This document shows, in pieces, positions 1 to 5,938 of a DNA stretch of 10,782 nucleotides (positions are counted from its first letter, which is position 1; every line of letters begins with the position of its first letter). The DNA comes from CAUPWF01 sp964369755 (GTDB taxonomy: Bacteria > Bacillota > Clostridia > Lachnospirales > Lachnospiraceae): positions 1-10,782 of the forward strand of contig CAYJFY010000061.1 of NCBI GenBank assembly GCA_964369755.1, given 5' to 3'. A program made the translations under genes and the position numbers. Under the pieces are notes generated by a model, which worked only from the letters and a program-made list of their open reading frames with translations, was not told the DNA's origin and did not search any database.

Positions 1-112
1 ATCATCGTCGTCATCATCGTCATCATCATCTAAATTTGCTGGTGCTGGTTGGCTTACTGCTACATCATCATCGTCATCATCATCATCTAAATTTGCTGGT
101 GCTGGTTGGCTT
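1..112 (-). repeat. 57-bp in-frame tandem repeat encoding Asp-run/SQPAPANL units
   Basis: Two copies of a 57-bp (19-codon) unit lie in the anti-sigma gene. The matching segments at 30-55 and 87-112 are identical over 26 bp, and each is joined to a GAT/GAC run. The encoded unit is about eight Asp followed by V-A-V or A-V-A and SQPAPANL. The Asp run continues to position 1, so more copies may lie beyond the window. Both unit length and triplet composition keep the frame, so copy-number changes would alter tail length without breaking the gene. Confidence 0.9.
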
Positions 113-1248
113 GCCACTGCATCATCATCGTCATCATCATCGTCATCATCATCGTCATCATCGTCCATGTCGTCCGCGTCATCATCTAGATCGTCTGCAT
201 CATCATCTAAGTCGTCTGCATCATCGTCCATGTCATCCGCAGCATCATCCATGTCATCGTCATCTATGTCATCATCGTCCATTTCTGTTTTTAGCACAGC
301 GCCTGTTGTTGCATCTACTACAAACTCGTATTTTACTCCATTTACCAATGTTTCGATTTCATAAACCATTTTTCCATCTTCCACATCAAACTCTATTTCT
401 GAGTCTGTCATGGCCAATTCAGGATTTCCGAGCGATGCTAGGGCTGCTTCTAATGCCGCATCCTTCAAAACATAGTTCTCTGCCTTTGCAGTTCCAAATT
501 CTACTACATCATCACCTAGGTTACGTGCCTCTTTTTCTGCTAATAAACTCAACTGGTTGATATTTAATCGTAGTAAATCTTCTAGTAACAATGTGTTATC
601 ACTTGCCATAATATTTTGGATAATGTTTGCCTTACCAACTGAAATATTATTCGCTGCTGCAAATTGCTCTAGTTCTGCACTTGTAGTAACATTTTGGAAT
701 AAAACCGATGTTTCATCGTTTCCACTTTCTAGGAAAGATTCGATTTGCTTGATTACTTCTGCTTGTACCTCTGCACTTACATTCTCACCTTCTAATGTAA
801 GCAATACCGAAGCGATGTCTTCTTTTTCATATCCATTTTGCAACATAGATCCGATGATTGCGTTCAGTGCAACATCTACTTTTGTCCCTTCTAGATCCAT
901 TCCTTCTAATACTGCTACTGCATCACTATTCTTCGCTGAAACTTCTTTTACTTCTTGATCTCTAGATACTACGATTCCATAACTAGGATTTACATCCATT
1001 CCCAATGTGTAGTATGGTGAATCCATATAGCCATTGTATCCAAATATCCCCGCTACGATTACCAACATTGCTGCTGCCATACTTGGCATAATAAATTTCT
1101 TCATATTTTTATTTTTTGTTTGTAAGTTTTCCATTTTTCTCACCTTTCTGTTCTCAGAACACAAACGGAGAATTTCTTCAAAATCATGATCTGGTCTAGT
1201 AGACTCAATCGCATTTCTTATTTTTTCGTGTATGTTTTCATTCGTCAT
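1..1248 (-). CDS. RsgI-like transmembrane anti-sigma factor with PepSY-like domain and Asp-repeat tail (3' end beyond window)
   Basis: The reading frame is open from an ATG at 1248 to the left edge (416 codons, no stop). Residues 1-50 are charged and probably cytoplasmic, where they would hold the sigma factor. Residues 52-72 form one hydrophobic membrane segment. Residues 80-172 resemble the RsgI middle domain, with the hallmark DVNPS at 85-89. Residues 262-322 look like a PepSY domain (EIEFDVEDGKMVYEIE, then DATTGAVLKTE). From residue 324 the chain is almost all Asp: heptads DDDADDL/M, then runs of 8-15 Asp separated by SQPAPANL spacers. No zinc-binding HxxxCxxC anti-sigma motif is visible. 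The start overlaps the sigma gene stop by 11 nt and sits behind an AGGTGGAG site, indicating translational coupling. The anti-sigma role is inferred from coupling, topology and the RsgI-like domain. The sensed signal is unknown, and the true C-terminus is not in view. Confidence 0.85.
   Translation of the reverse strand, partial: MTNENIHEKIRNAIESTRPDHDFEEILRLCSENRKVRKMENLQTKNKNMKKFIMPSMAAAMLVIVAGIFGYNGYMDSPYYTLGMDVNPSYGIVVSRDQEVKEVSAKNSDAVAVLEGMDLEGTKVDVALNAIIGSMLQNGYEKEDIASVLLTLEGENVSAEVQAEVIKQIESFLESGNDETSVLFQNVTTSAELEQFAAANNISVGKANIIQNIMASDNTLLLEDLLRLNINQLSLLAEKEARNLGDDVVEFGTAKAENYVLKDAALEAALASLGNPELAMTDSEIEFDVEDGKMVYEIETLVNGVKYEFVVDATTGAVLKTEMDDDDIDDDDMDDAADDMDDDADDLDDDADDLDDDADDMDDDDDDDDDDDDDDDAVASQPAPANLDDDDDDDDVAVSQPAPANLDDDDDDDDDD
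166..249 (-). repeat. 21-bp tandem repeats encoding acidic heptads (DDDADDL/M)
   Basis: Residues 334-361 of the anti-sigma protein are four heptads: DDAADDM, DDDADDL, DDDADDL, DDDADDM. In DNA they form 21-bp direct repeats made largely of GAT/GAC codons, with Leu or Met closing each unit. Regular heptads with one hydrophobic residue differ from the longer spacer-type units nearer the window edge, so the Asp tail has two zones. It is not a CRISPR array: the units are contiguous, in frame, and have no unique spacers. Confidence 0.85.
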
Positions 1249-1831
1249 GATTCTCCACCTCCGTTAATATTTTTTTTACCTTCTTGATTGTTCTATTATA
1301 TCTCGAAAGCACCGTCGATAAATTCATATCCATAATCACTGCAATTTCTCTATGCTTTAATCCACTAATTGCATGTAGCACTAAGATTTGTCTGTCTTCT
1401 TCTCCTAAACCTAGAAGCACCTTTTCTAGTATCATCCTGTCCTCGCTCTGCTCTGTAAAACAGTAACTTGAAAAATCGGTGTAGTTTTCTTCTCCGTCTA
1501 GGTAATCCGTTTTCTTCATATCTCTTATCTTCATAAGCGCTAGGTTTCTTGTGATTTTAAATATCCATGCCATTGGTTTTCCCTGACACTTATATCTAGC
1601 TGCATATGAATGGATATGTAGAAACGTATCTTGTAACACATCCTGTGCATCTTGTGGATTCTTCAAAATCGAATATGCAAATCCATAAATCGCACTATTC
1701 GTTTCCTCATAGAGCACTCGCATTGCCTCCATATCCTGATAGCCGATATCTACAATCAGTTGTTCGGAAATCTTCGGTGCACTCCACTTTGAAGTGGCTT
1801 CTTGTATTGTTGACGTCAATATTATAAACAT
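1238..1831 (-). CDS. ECF-type RNA polymerase sigma factor
   Basis: Group 4 (extracytoplasmic function) sigma factor that would direct RNA polymerase to its own promoter set when freed from the membrane anti-sigma protein encoded next. Counting from the ATG at 1831 (197 aa), region 2 spans about 36-105, with DAQDVLQDTFLHIH at 61-74 and WIFKITRNLALMKIRD at 89-104. Region 4 spans about 136-190, with the helix-turn-helix around GLKHREIAVIMDMNLSTVLS. I chose 1831 because an AAGGGG site lies 9 nt upstream. The ATG at 1840 touches that site directly, and the ATG at 1873 sits inside a hairpin with no ribosome site. Region 4 is ordinary in layout but has the less common NLSTVLSRYNR instead of the usual TVKSR pattern. 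The stop overlaps the anti-sigma start by 11 nt. The regulon is unknown. Confidence 0.9.
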   Translation of the reverse strand: MFIILTSTIQEATSKWSAPKISEQLIVDIGYQDMEAMRVLYEETNSAIYGFAYSILKNPQDAQDVLQDTFLHIHSYAARYKCQGKPMAWIFKITRNLALMKIRDMKKTDYLDGEENYTDFSSYCFTEQSEDRMILEKVLLGLGEEDRQILVLHAISGLKHREIAVIMDMNLSTVLSRYNRTIKKVKKILTEVENHDE

Positions 1832-1855
1832 GTTTTTCATCCCCTTCACTTTAAT

Positions 1856-1874
1856 AATGCACGAGAAGTGCATT
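1856..1874 (-). other. Hairpin immediately upstream of the sigma factor ribosome binding site
   Basis: On the minus strand AATGCAC, a 5-nt loop TTCTC, and GTGCATT form a perfect 7-bp stem. It ends about 9 nt before the GAAGGGG ribosome site (1841-1847). No T-tract follows on the minus strand, so it is not a sigma-gene terminator. It could affect translation or mRNA stability of the sigma transcript, but this is inference. It also argues against the far upstream ATG at 1873, which lies in the stem. Confidence 0.6.
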
Positions 1875-1883
1875 TTATTGCAT

Positions 1884-2012
1884 TTAATTTAATTTTTTTA
1901 CGGTGGCTGCATATGCCGCCGACACCTCGTCCGCCTTTGCTACAGAAATCAATGTCCCCAATGCTGGTGTACTCGTCATTCCACCCGTTAGAGACCCTAG
2001 ATTATTAAAAAT
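1884..2012 (-). pseudogene. Remnant resembling an AspT/YidE-type (Asp-Al exchanger family) membrane transporter
   Basis: One frame reads GSLTGGMTSTPALGTL followed by ISVAKADEVSAAYAAT, between a TGA at 2013-2015 and a TAA at 1884-1886, with no start codon of its own. The pattern (L)TGG(M/L)TSTPAL...AYA resembles, from memory, the conserved substrate-domain motif of aspartate:alanine exchanger/YidE-like transporters, which are normally about 550 aa. Only about 40 codons remain, and the homology stops at the AT-rich tract before the sigma gene. Codons in this piece are richer in G and C than the flanking spacer. I read it as a broken gene fragment now in the leader of the sigma operon. Family assignment is by memory of the motif, so it is moderate at best. 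Confidence 0.45.
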
Positions 2013-2041
2013 TCAAGTCTTCCGTGCATCATGCTCTTAGC

Positions 2042-2070
2042 ATTATATTACTGCTGTGCATAGATGTCAA
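2042..2070 (-). promoter_or_regulatory. Perfect-consensus housekeeping promoter upstream of the sigma/anti-sigma operon
   Basis: On the minus strand TTGACA (2070-2065) and TATAAT (2047-2042) are separated by exactly 17 nt, matching the sigma-A/sigma-70 consensus at all 12 positions. Transcription would start near 2035 and reach the sigma gene start at 1831 after a leader of about 200 nt, which includes the transporter remnant and the hairpin. It could be the operon's constitutive promoter or a leftover of a lost gene. Confidence 0.75.
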
Positions 2071-2108
2071 ATAAAAACAAAATTCATCAGCATCTTTTAA
2101 ATAAAGTG

Positions 2109-2148
2109 ATTCGTGGTTTATAAATCAAGAAATTGGTGTTTTATAAAT
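2109..2148. repeat. Pair of 17-bp direct repeats (15/17 identical), 23-bp period
   Basis: attcgtggtttataaat (2109-2125) and attggtgttttataaat (2132-2148) match at 15 of 17 positions and start 23 bp apart, roughly two helical turns. They lie between the ylmC-like stop and the consensus promoter, about 40-80 bp upstream of its -35 box. This geometry suits a regulator binding side by side on one DNA face, but AT-rich spacers produce such matches by chance. No known operator is recognised. Confidence 0.45.
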
Positions 2149-2155
2149 AAAGGAA

Positions 2156-2419
2156 TCAGCGCCTTGTACAACAAGAGATACATTTTTCCTCTGTGATCTC
2201 CACGAAGATAATCTCGTCCCCAACCTTCTTCACACATTCATAGGGAATCACATATACTGTATCTTTTGCAAACAGCCCCAACACACCTTCCACCTTGGGA
2301 ACAATCAATGCAAGAATGCGCCCTGTACACAAATCCACTTCTATATCCACTACATAACCTAATTTCTTGCAATTGCAAAGATTGATTACTTCCCTCGTAC
2401 GAACTTCACACATCCGCAT
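2156..2419 (-). CDS. YlmC/YmxH family PRC-barrel protein
   Basis: Small protein (87 aa from the ATG at 2419) of the PRC-barrel fold found in the sporulation-associated YlmC/YmxH family of Bacilli and Clostridia; its molecular role is not well defined. The family signature is visible near the N-terminus as REVINLCNCKKLGYVVDIEVD, with the first strands following, then TGRILALIVP and a closing VIPYECVKKVGDEIIFVE. It carries eight Cys, including a C-terminal C-x2-C-C cluster (KCISCCTRR), which suggests metal binding or disulfides; that is inference. I prefer the ATG at 2419 because GAGAG lies about 7 nt upstream; ATGs at 2425 and 2413 are alternatives. It is separated from phoR by a terminator, so it probably has its own promoter, which I could not identify. 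Confidence 0.8.
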   Translation of the reverse strand: MRMCEVRTREVINLCNCKKLGYVVDIEVDLCTGRILALIVPKVEGVLGLFAKDTVYVIPYECVKKVGDEIIFVEITEEKCISCCTRR

Positions 2420-2460
2420 AATCATTCTCTCTTCTATACCTATTACTTTATCATATGTAG

Positions 2461-2489
2461 AAAAAAAAGAAGTGTGACTAGCACACCTC
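2461..2489 (-). terminator. Rho-independent terminator of the pst-pho operon
   Basis: On the minus strand GAGGTGTG, loop CTAGT, and CACACTTC form an 8-bp stem (one G-T pair) followed directly by eight T residues. It begins 12 nt after the phoR stop and lies before the ylmC-like gene, so it closes the phosphate operon. Confidence 0.9.
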
Positions 2490-2501
2490 TCCTTAGTTCT
2501 G

Positions 2502-3812
2502 TCAAAACTGAATGATAATTTTTGTTCCTACATTTTCTTTGCTCTCTAGCGCAATCTCTGCATTATGAACCAATGCAGCATGTTTCACAATGGACAATCC
2601 AAGCCCTGTTCCACCCGTTTCCTTAGAATGGCTCTTATCCACTCGGTAGAATCGTTCAAACACTCTGTCCTGTTCTTTCTCTGGAATTCCAATCCCTGTA
2701 TCACTAATCACAATTTTGGGACCAGCAAGGGTATCCCCTACCCATATATCCACTTTACCACCATTTTTGTTATACTTAATTGCATTCTCGCAGATATTGA
2801 ATATCATCTCATTCAAAACTTGTCGAACCCCATAGACCTTGGCCGTTTCCCCACTGATCTTGATATTCACCTTTTTCTTCTTCGCCTGCAGAGAAAGCCG
2901 ACTACAGATTTCTCTGGCCAGAACATAAATATCTACATCCTCTTTTAGCGACTCAATATCATTTTCATCCAAACGTGACAACTTGATGATATCTTCGATT
3001 AGTCTTAAAAGTCTTGTTGCCTCCGTGTGTATCTTCTCGGAAAATCTTCCGATGTCTTCCTGTTTCACCATGCCATTGCTCATCAACTCGGCATATCCAG
3101 AAATTGATGTAAGTGGTGTCTTCAGCTCATGAGAAACATTTGCAGAAAATTCCCGCCTCATAGACTCGTTTGCTATGCGCATGTTATTGCTCTCCTCAAG
3201 GCGTAGCAATAATGGCGTAATCTCCTCATACACATCATTTTCCATCGGATTCTCAACATCCAAATTATTAATCGGATAAATCAGCTTCCGAGTTTGTGCC
3301 CTAGATATGACAACCCCAATCACAAGAACAATCCCCCCTAACAGAAGGATCATCGGAAGAACATTCAAGAGGGTGTCAACGACACTTTCCACGGTATTCG
3401 AAACCCGTAGCACAGAACCATCCTCAAGCAAAATCGCATGATAATAGGTATACTCTCCTGTAGATTCTGATTCTCTAGTATCTTTACCAACGCCTTCCTC
3501 CATGGCCTCGATAATCTCGTTGCGACTTCCGTGATTCTCTAGCTCATTCACAACTGCTCGTGTATCAAACAAGACTTCTCCCGTTTCTGAAATCCATGTA
3601 ATCCTACTATTCAATGAATTGCCTTCCAACTCATCTAGAAATGTTTCTCCATTTAAATTCATGGCCACACTAATATATTCTGCCTCTGTTTTGATTTCTG
3701 ACTGCATAATCCGTAAGTTTTCACTATATAACAAGCCTGCAAATAAACCATATCCTAATAAAAGGGTAATTGCGATAATCTGCACCATGCTCTGTTGAAT
3801 TCTATGTTTCAT
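2502..3812 (-). CDS. phoR: Phosphate-regulon sensor histidine kinase PhoR
   Basis: Membrane histidine kinase paired with the response regulator encoded just upstream. From the ATG at 3812 (436 aa) there are two membrane segments at about 9-30 and 148-170 enclosing an extracellular domain of about 115 residues. A short, degenerate HAMP-like linker follows, then the dimerisation helix with FSANVSHELKTPLTS (phospho-acceptor His228), the N box NEMIFNICENAIKYN (334-348), the G1 box DTGIGIP (371-377), the F box FERFYRVD and the G2 box GGTGLGL. No cytoplasmic PAS domain is apparent, unlike E. coli PhoR. The start at 3812 has AGGTGG 5 nt upstream and overlaps the phoB stop by 11 nt; a GTG at 3821 is the alternative. 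PhoR is the likely identity from operon context; sequence alone would only say PhoR/ResE-type kinase. Confidence 0.92.
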   Translation of the reverse strand: MKHRIQQSMVQIIAITLLLGYGLFAGLLYSENLRIMQSEIKTEAEYISVAMNLNGETFLDELEGNSLNSRITWISETGEVLFDTRAVVNELENHGSRNEIIEAMEEGVGKDTRESESTGEYTYYHAILLEDGSVLRVSNTVESVVDTLLNVLPMILLLGGIVLVIGVVISRAQTRKLIYPINNLDVENPMENDVYEEITPLLLRLEESNNMRIANESMRREFSANVSHELKTPLTSISGYAELMSNGMVKQEDIGRFSEKIHTEATRLLRLIEDIIKLSRLDENDIESLKEDVDIYVLAREICSRLSLQAKKKKVNIKISGETAKVYGVRQVLNEMIFNICENAIKYNKNGGKVDIWVGDTLAGPKIVISDTGIGIPEKEQDRVFERFYRVDKSHSKETGGTGLGLSIVKHAALVHNAEIALESKENVGTKIIIQF

Positions 3813-4482
3813 TTTTTCCACCTAACTTATAGCCAATGCCTCGAACTGTTTCAATGTACTCCCCAGCCTTTCCAAGCTTTTGACGCAAGGATCTCACATG
3901 TACATCGATGGTTCGTGTTTCACCATCGAAATCATAACCCCAGATTTCTGATAGCAAGGCATCTCTCGTCACAACAATCCCTGGCTTTCTTACGAGACGC
4001 TCTAGCAACTCAAATTCTTTGAGTGTCAGATTTACCGTTTCATTTGCAACCATTACCGTATGTTGTTCAAAATCCAATTGAATATCCTTATACTCGATTG
4101 CCTTTCTCTTTACCGTATTTCCACTTCTCCTAAGAACCGCCTTAATACGAGAAACAAGCTCCATCATTCCAAATGGTTTGGTCACATAGTCGTCCGCCCC
4201 GCCATCTAGTCCCATAACTTTATCATACTCTCCACTCTTGGCAGTCAACATAACAACTGGGATGTCCTTCGTCTTTGATGAGCTCTTTAATTTCTTCAGA
4301 ATTGACAGCCCGTCTTCGCCAGGTAACATAATGTCTAGCAAAATAAGCTCTGGCGTATCAAACGCCAAAGCTTTCATAAAACTTGCTCCATCCTCGAACC
4401 CTAAGGCCTTAAATCCAGTTGTCTCCAATGTGTATACTACTAATTCTCTTATATTGCTATCGTCTTCTACACAAAAAATCAC
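3802..4482 (-). CDS. phoB: Phosphate-regulon response regulator PhoB/PhoP (OmpR family)
   Basis: Two-domain transcription factor that would activate the pst promoter when phosphorylated by PhoR. From a GTG at 4482 it is 226 aa, close to the usual PhoB length. The receiver domain has the acidic pair Asp7-Asp8 in FCVEDD, phospho-acceptor Asp50 in LILLDIMLPGEDG, Thr80 in VVMLTAKS and Lys102 in DDYVTKPF. The C-terminal winged helix runs from about residue 130 (LTLKEFELLERLV, TRDALLSEIWGY, TRTIDVHVRSLRQKLG, IETVRGIGYKL). The frame stays open upstream to an ATG at 4599, but that would lie inside phoU and prepend an unrelated 39 residues. The GTG has GGAG 8-9 nt upstream and begins 4 nt after the phoU stop. 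The Bacillus orthologue is called phoP. Confidence 0.93.
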   Translation of the reverse strand: MIFCVEDDSNIRELVVYTLETTGFKALGFEDGASFMKALAFDTPELILLDIMLPGEDGLSILKKLKSSSKTKDIPVVMLTAKSGEYDKVMGLDGGADDYVTKPFGMMELVSRIKAVLRRSGNTVKRKAIEYKDIQLDFEQHTVMVANETVNLTLKEFELLERLVRKPGIVVTRDALLSEIWGYDFDGETRTIDVHVRSLRQKLGKAGEYIETVRGIGYKLGGKNET

Positions 4483-4486
4483 TTTC

Positions 4487-5170
4487 TTACTCTCCTTTAG
4501 TCTCGTTACTGTCTGGATGCACCCCTGTGATTGAGAACTCAACCCACTCCGCAATATTTGTCGCATGGTCCGCAATTCTCTCCAAGTATTTCGCAACAAT
4601 AATCAGATCAATTGCAACTTCCTTATGCAATTTTTCCTTTTTGTCTACATCATCTGTAATCAAATCCACGAGTGCAAATTTCACTTCATCATATAGTGCA
4701 TCTATTTCGTCATCTGCTTGCATTACATTTTTTGTCAATTCTAGATCCTTAGTCGTAAATGCCACTAAGCTGTCCTGAACCATCTTCGCTGCCATCTTCG
4801 ACATTTTTTCGATTCTCTTGATTTCTCCAAGCTCTCTCAGATGTTCTGATGATAGAATGATTTCAGCAATATCAGCTGTCTGATCCCCAATACGCTCCAT
4901 ATCTGTAATCATCTTCAAGGTCGCAGAAATCTGACGCAAATCACATGCCACTGGTTGTTGTCTAAGCAAAAGCTTCAAGCAACGTCTTTCGATAGATTTC
5001 TCTAATTGGTCAATCTCATCATCTTCCAAGATGATTTTTTGCGCCAACTCCTTATCCGCTGTCTTCAGAGCCTCTGTAGAATCCACAATCGCCGTTACAC
5101 AAAATTCTCCCATCTGTGTCAGCTCATCATTTAATTTCATAAGTTGTGCTTCGTATTTACTTCTTAACAT
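4487..5170 (-). CDS. phoU: Phosphate signalling/transport regulator PhoU
   Basis: PhoU links the Pst transporter to PhoR and keeps the Pho response off when phosphate is plentiful. The 227-aa protein (ATG at 5170) is all-helical with the two tandem PhoU repeats. Each repeat has the metal-binding E/D-x3-D signature: ITDMERIGDQTADIAEI in the first and AKYLERIADHATNIAEW in the second. The length matches the family (about 215-240 aa). I chose ATG 5170 because GGGAGG lies 10 nt upstream; a TTG at 5179 is in frame but abuts that site. It begins 1 nt after the pstB stop, and phoB begins 4 nt after its own stop, consistent with one transcript. Confidence 0.96.
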   Translation of the reverse strand: MLRSKYEAQLMKLNDELTQMGEFCVTAIVDSTEALKTADKELAQKIILEDDEIDQLEKSIERRCLKLLLRQQPVACDLRQISATLKMITDMERIGDQTADIAEIILSSEHLRELGEIKRIEKMSKMAAKMVQDSLVAFTTKDLELTKNVMQADDEIDALYDEVKFALVDLITDDVDKKEKLHKEVAIDLIIVAKYLERIADHATNIAEWVEFSITGVHPDSNETKGE

Positions 5171-5171
5171 A

Positions 5172-5924
5172 TCAACCAAACCTCCCTGTAATATAATCCT
5201 CTGTTCTTTTGTCTGATGGTATGGAGAACAACTTCTCTGTATTGTTATATTCTACCATTTCTCCTAGCAAAAAGAAAGCCGTATTATCTGAAACTCTGGC
5301 TGCTTGCTGCATGTTGTGAGTAACCACGACTACTGTATAGTCTTTTTTCAGATTTTCCATAAGTTCTTCTATCTTCAATGTTGAAATCGGGTCAAGTGCT
5401 GATGTTGGCTCATCCATAAGCAATACTTCTGGCTCCACCGCCAAAGCTCTTGCAATACAGATTCTCTGCTGTTGTCCACCCGATAATCCAAGCGCACTCT
5501 TCTTCAGGCGATCTTTCACCTCATCAAAAATTGCGGCACCTCGAAGTGAACGCTCTACAATCTCATCCAATTCCGATTTGTTCTTGATTCCATGAATCCT
5601 TGGTCCATAAGCAATATTGTCATAGATGCTCATCGGAAATGGATTCGGCTGTTGGAATACCATACCCACTTTTTTTCTAAGTCTTGTCGTATCTACTGTT
5701 GGAGCATAGATATCTTCTCCATCTAGTAAAATCTTCCCATCAATTCTCACACAATCAACAAGGTCATTCATACGATTGATACATTTCAAAAATGTAGATT
5801 TTCCACATCCAGATGGTCCGATGAACGCAGTGATTCCCTTTTCTTCAATTTCCATATTTACATTCTTCAGTGCATGATTATCACCATAGTGCAAATTCAA
5901 ATCGTTTACAATTATTTTAGCCAT
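5172..5924 (-). CDS. pstB: Phosphate ABC transporter ATP-binding protein PstB
   Basis: Cytoplasmic ATPase that powers phosphate import through PstC and PstA. All ABC motifs are present: Walker A GPSGCGKST (36-44), Q-loop VFQQPNPFPMSIYDN (89-103, the PNPFPMSI stretch being typical of PstB), signature LSGGQQQR (147-154), Walker B VLLMDEPTSALD (167-178, Glu172) and switch His203 in VVVTHNMQQA. The length of 250 aa is normal for the family. An AGGAG site lies 6 nt before the ATG, and the gap from the pstA stop is 14 nt. Confidence 0.98.
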   Translation of the reverse strand: MAKIIVNDLNLHYGDNHALKNVNMEIEEKGITAFIGPSGCGKSTFLKCINRMNDLVDCVRIDGKILLDGEDIYAPTVDTTRLRKKVGMVFQQPNPFPMSIYDNIAYGPRIHGIKNKSELDEIVERSLRGAAIFDEVKDRLKKSALGLSGGQQQRICIARALAVEPEVLLMDEPTSALDPISTLKIEELMENLKKDYTVVVVTHNMQQAARVSDNTAFFLLGEMVEYNNTEKLFSIPSDKRTEDYITGRFG

Positions 5925-5938
5925 TTCGTTCTCCTAAA

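Noticed and set aside
1..250. Possible CRISPR-like or satellite array
   Set aside because: Units are contiguous, multiples of three and in frame with a coding sequence; there are no unique spacers.
36..560. Plus-strand frame encoding His/Leu-rich protein
   Set aside because: It is the antisense of the Asp-repeat part of the anti-sigma gene; His runs are just complementary reading of GAT/GAC repeats. It has no ribosome site or family motif.
1832..1873. Longer sigma factor starting at ATG 1873
   Set aside because: No ribosome site, and the ATG lies in a hairpin; the AAGGGG site fits the ATG at 1831.
1856..1890. Hairpin plus TTTT as a plus-strand terminator
   Set aside because: The T-tract is short and interrupted, and there is no plus-strand gene to terminate.
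2420..2507. Promoter for the ylmC-like gene (TTGACA at the phoR stop, TATGAT near 2454)
   Set aside because: The TTGACA is followed at 17 nt by GCTAGT, a poor -10, inside the terminator; the TATGAT has no matching -35. A sporulation promoter could be present but is not recognisable.
4483..4599. Upstream extension of phoB to an ATG inside phoU
   Set aside because: It would add 39 residues foreign to PhoB and overlap phoU by over 100 nt; the GTG at 4482 has a good ribosome site and gives normal length.
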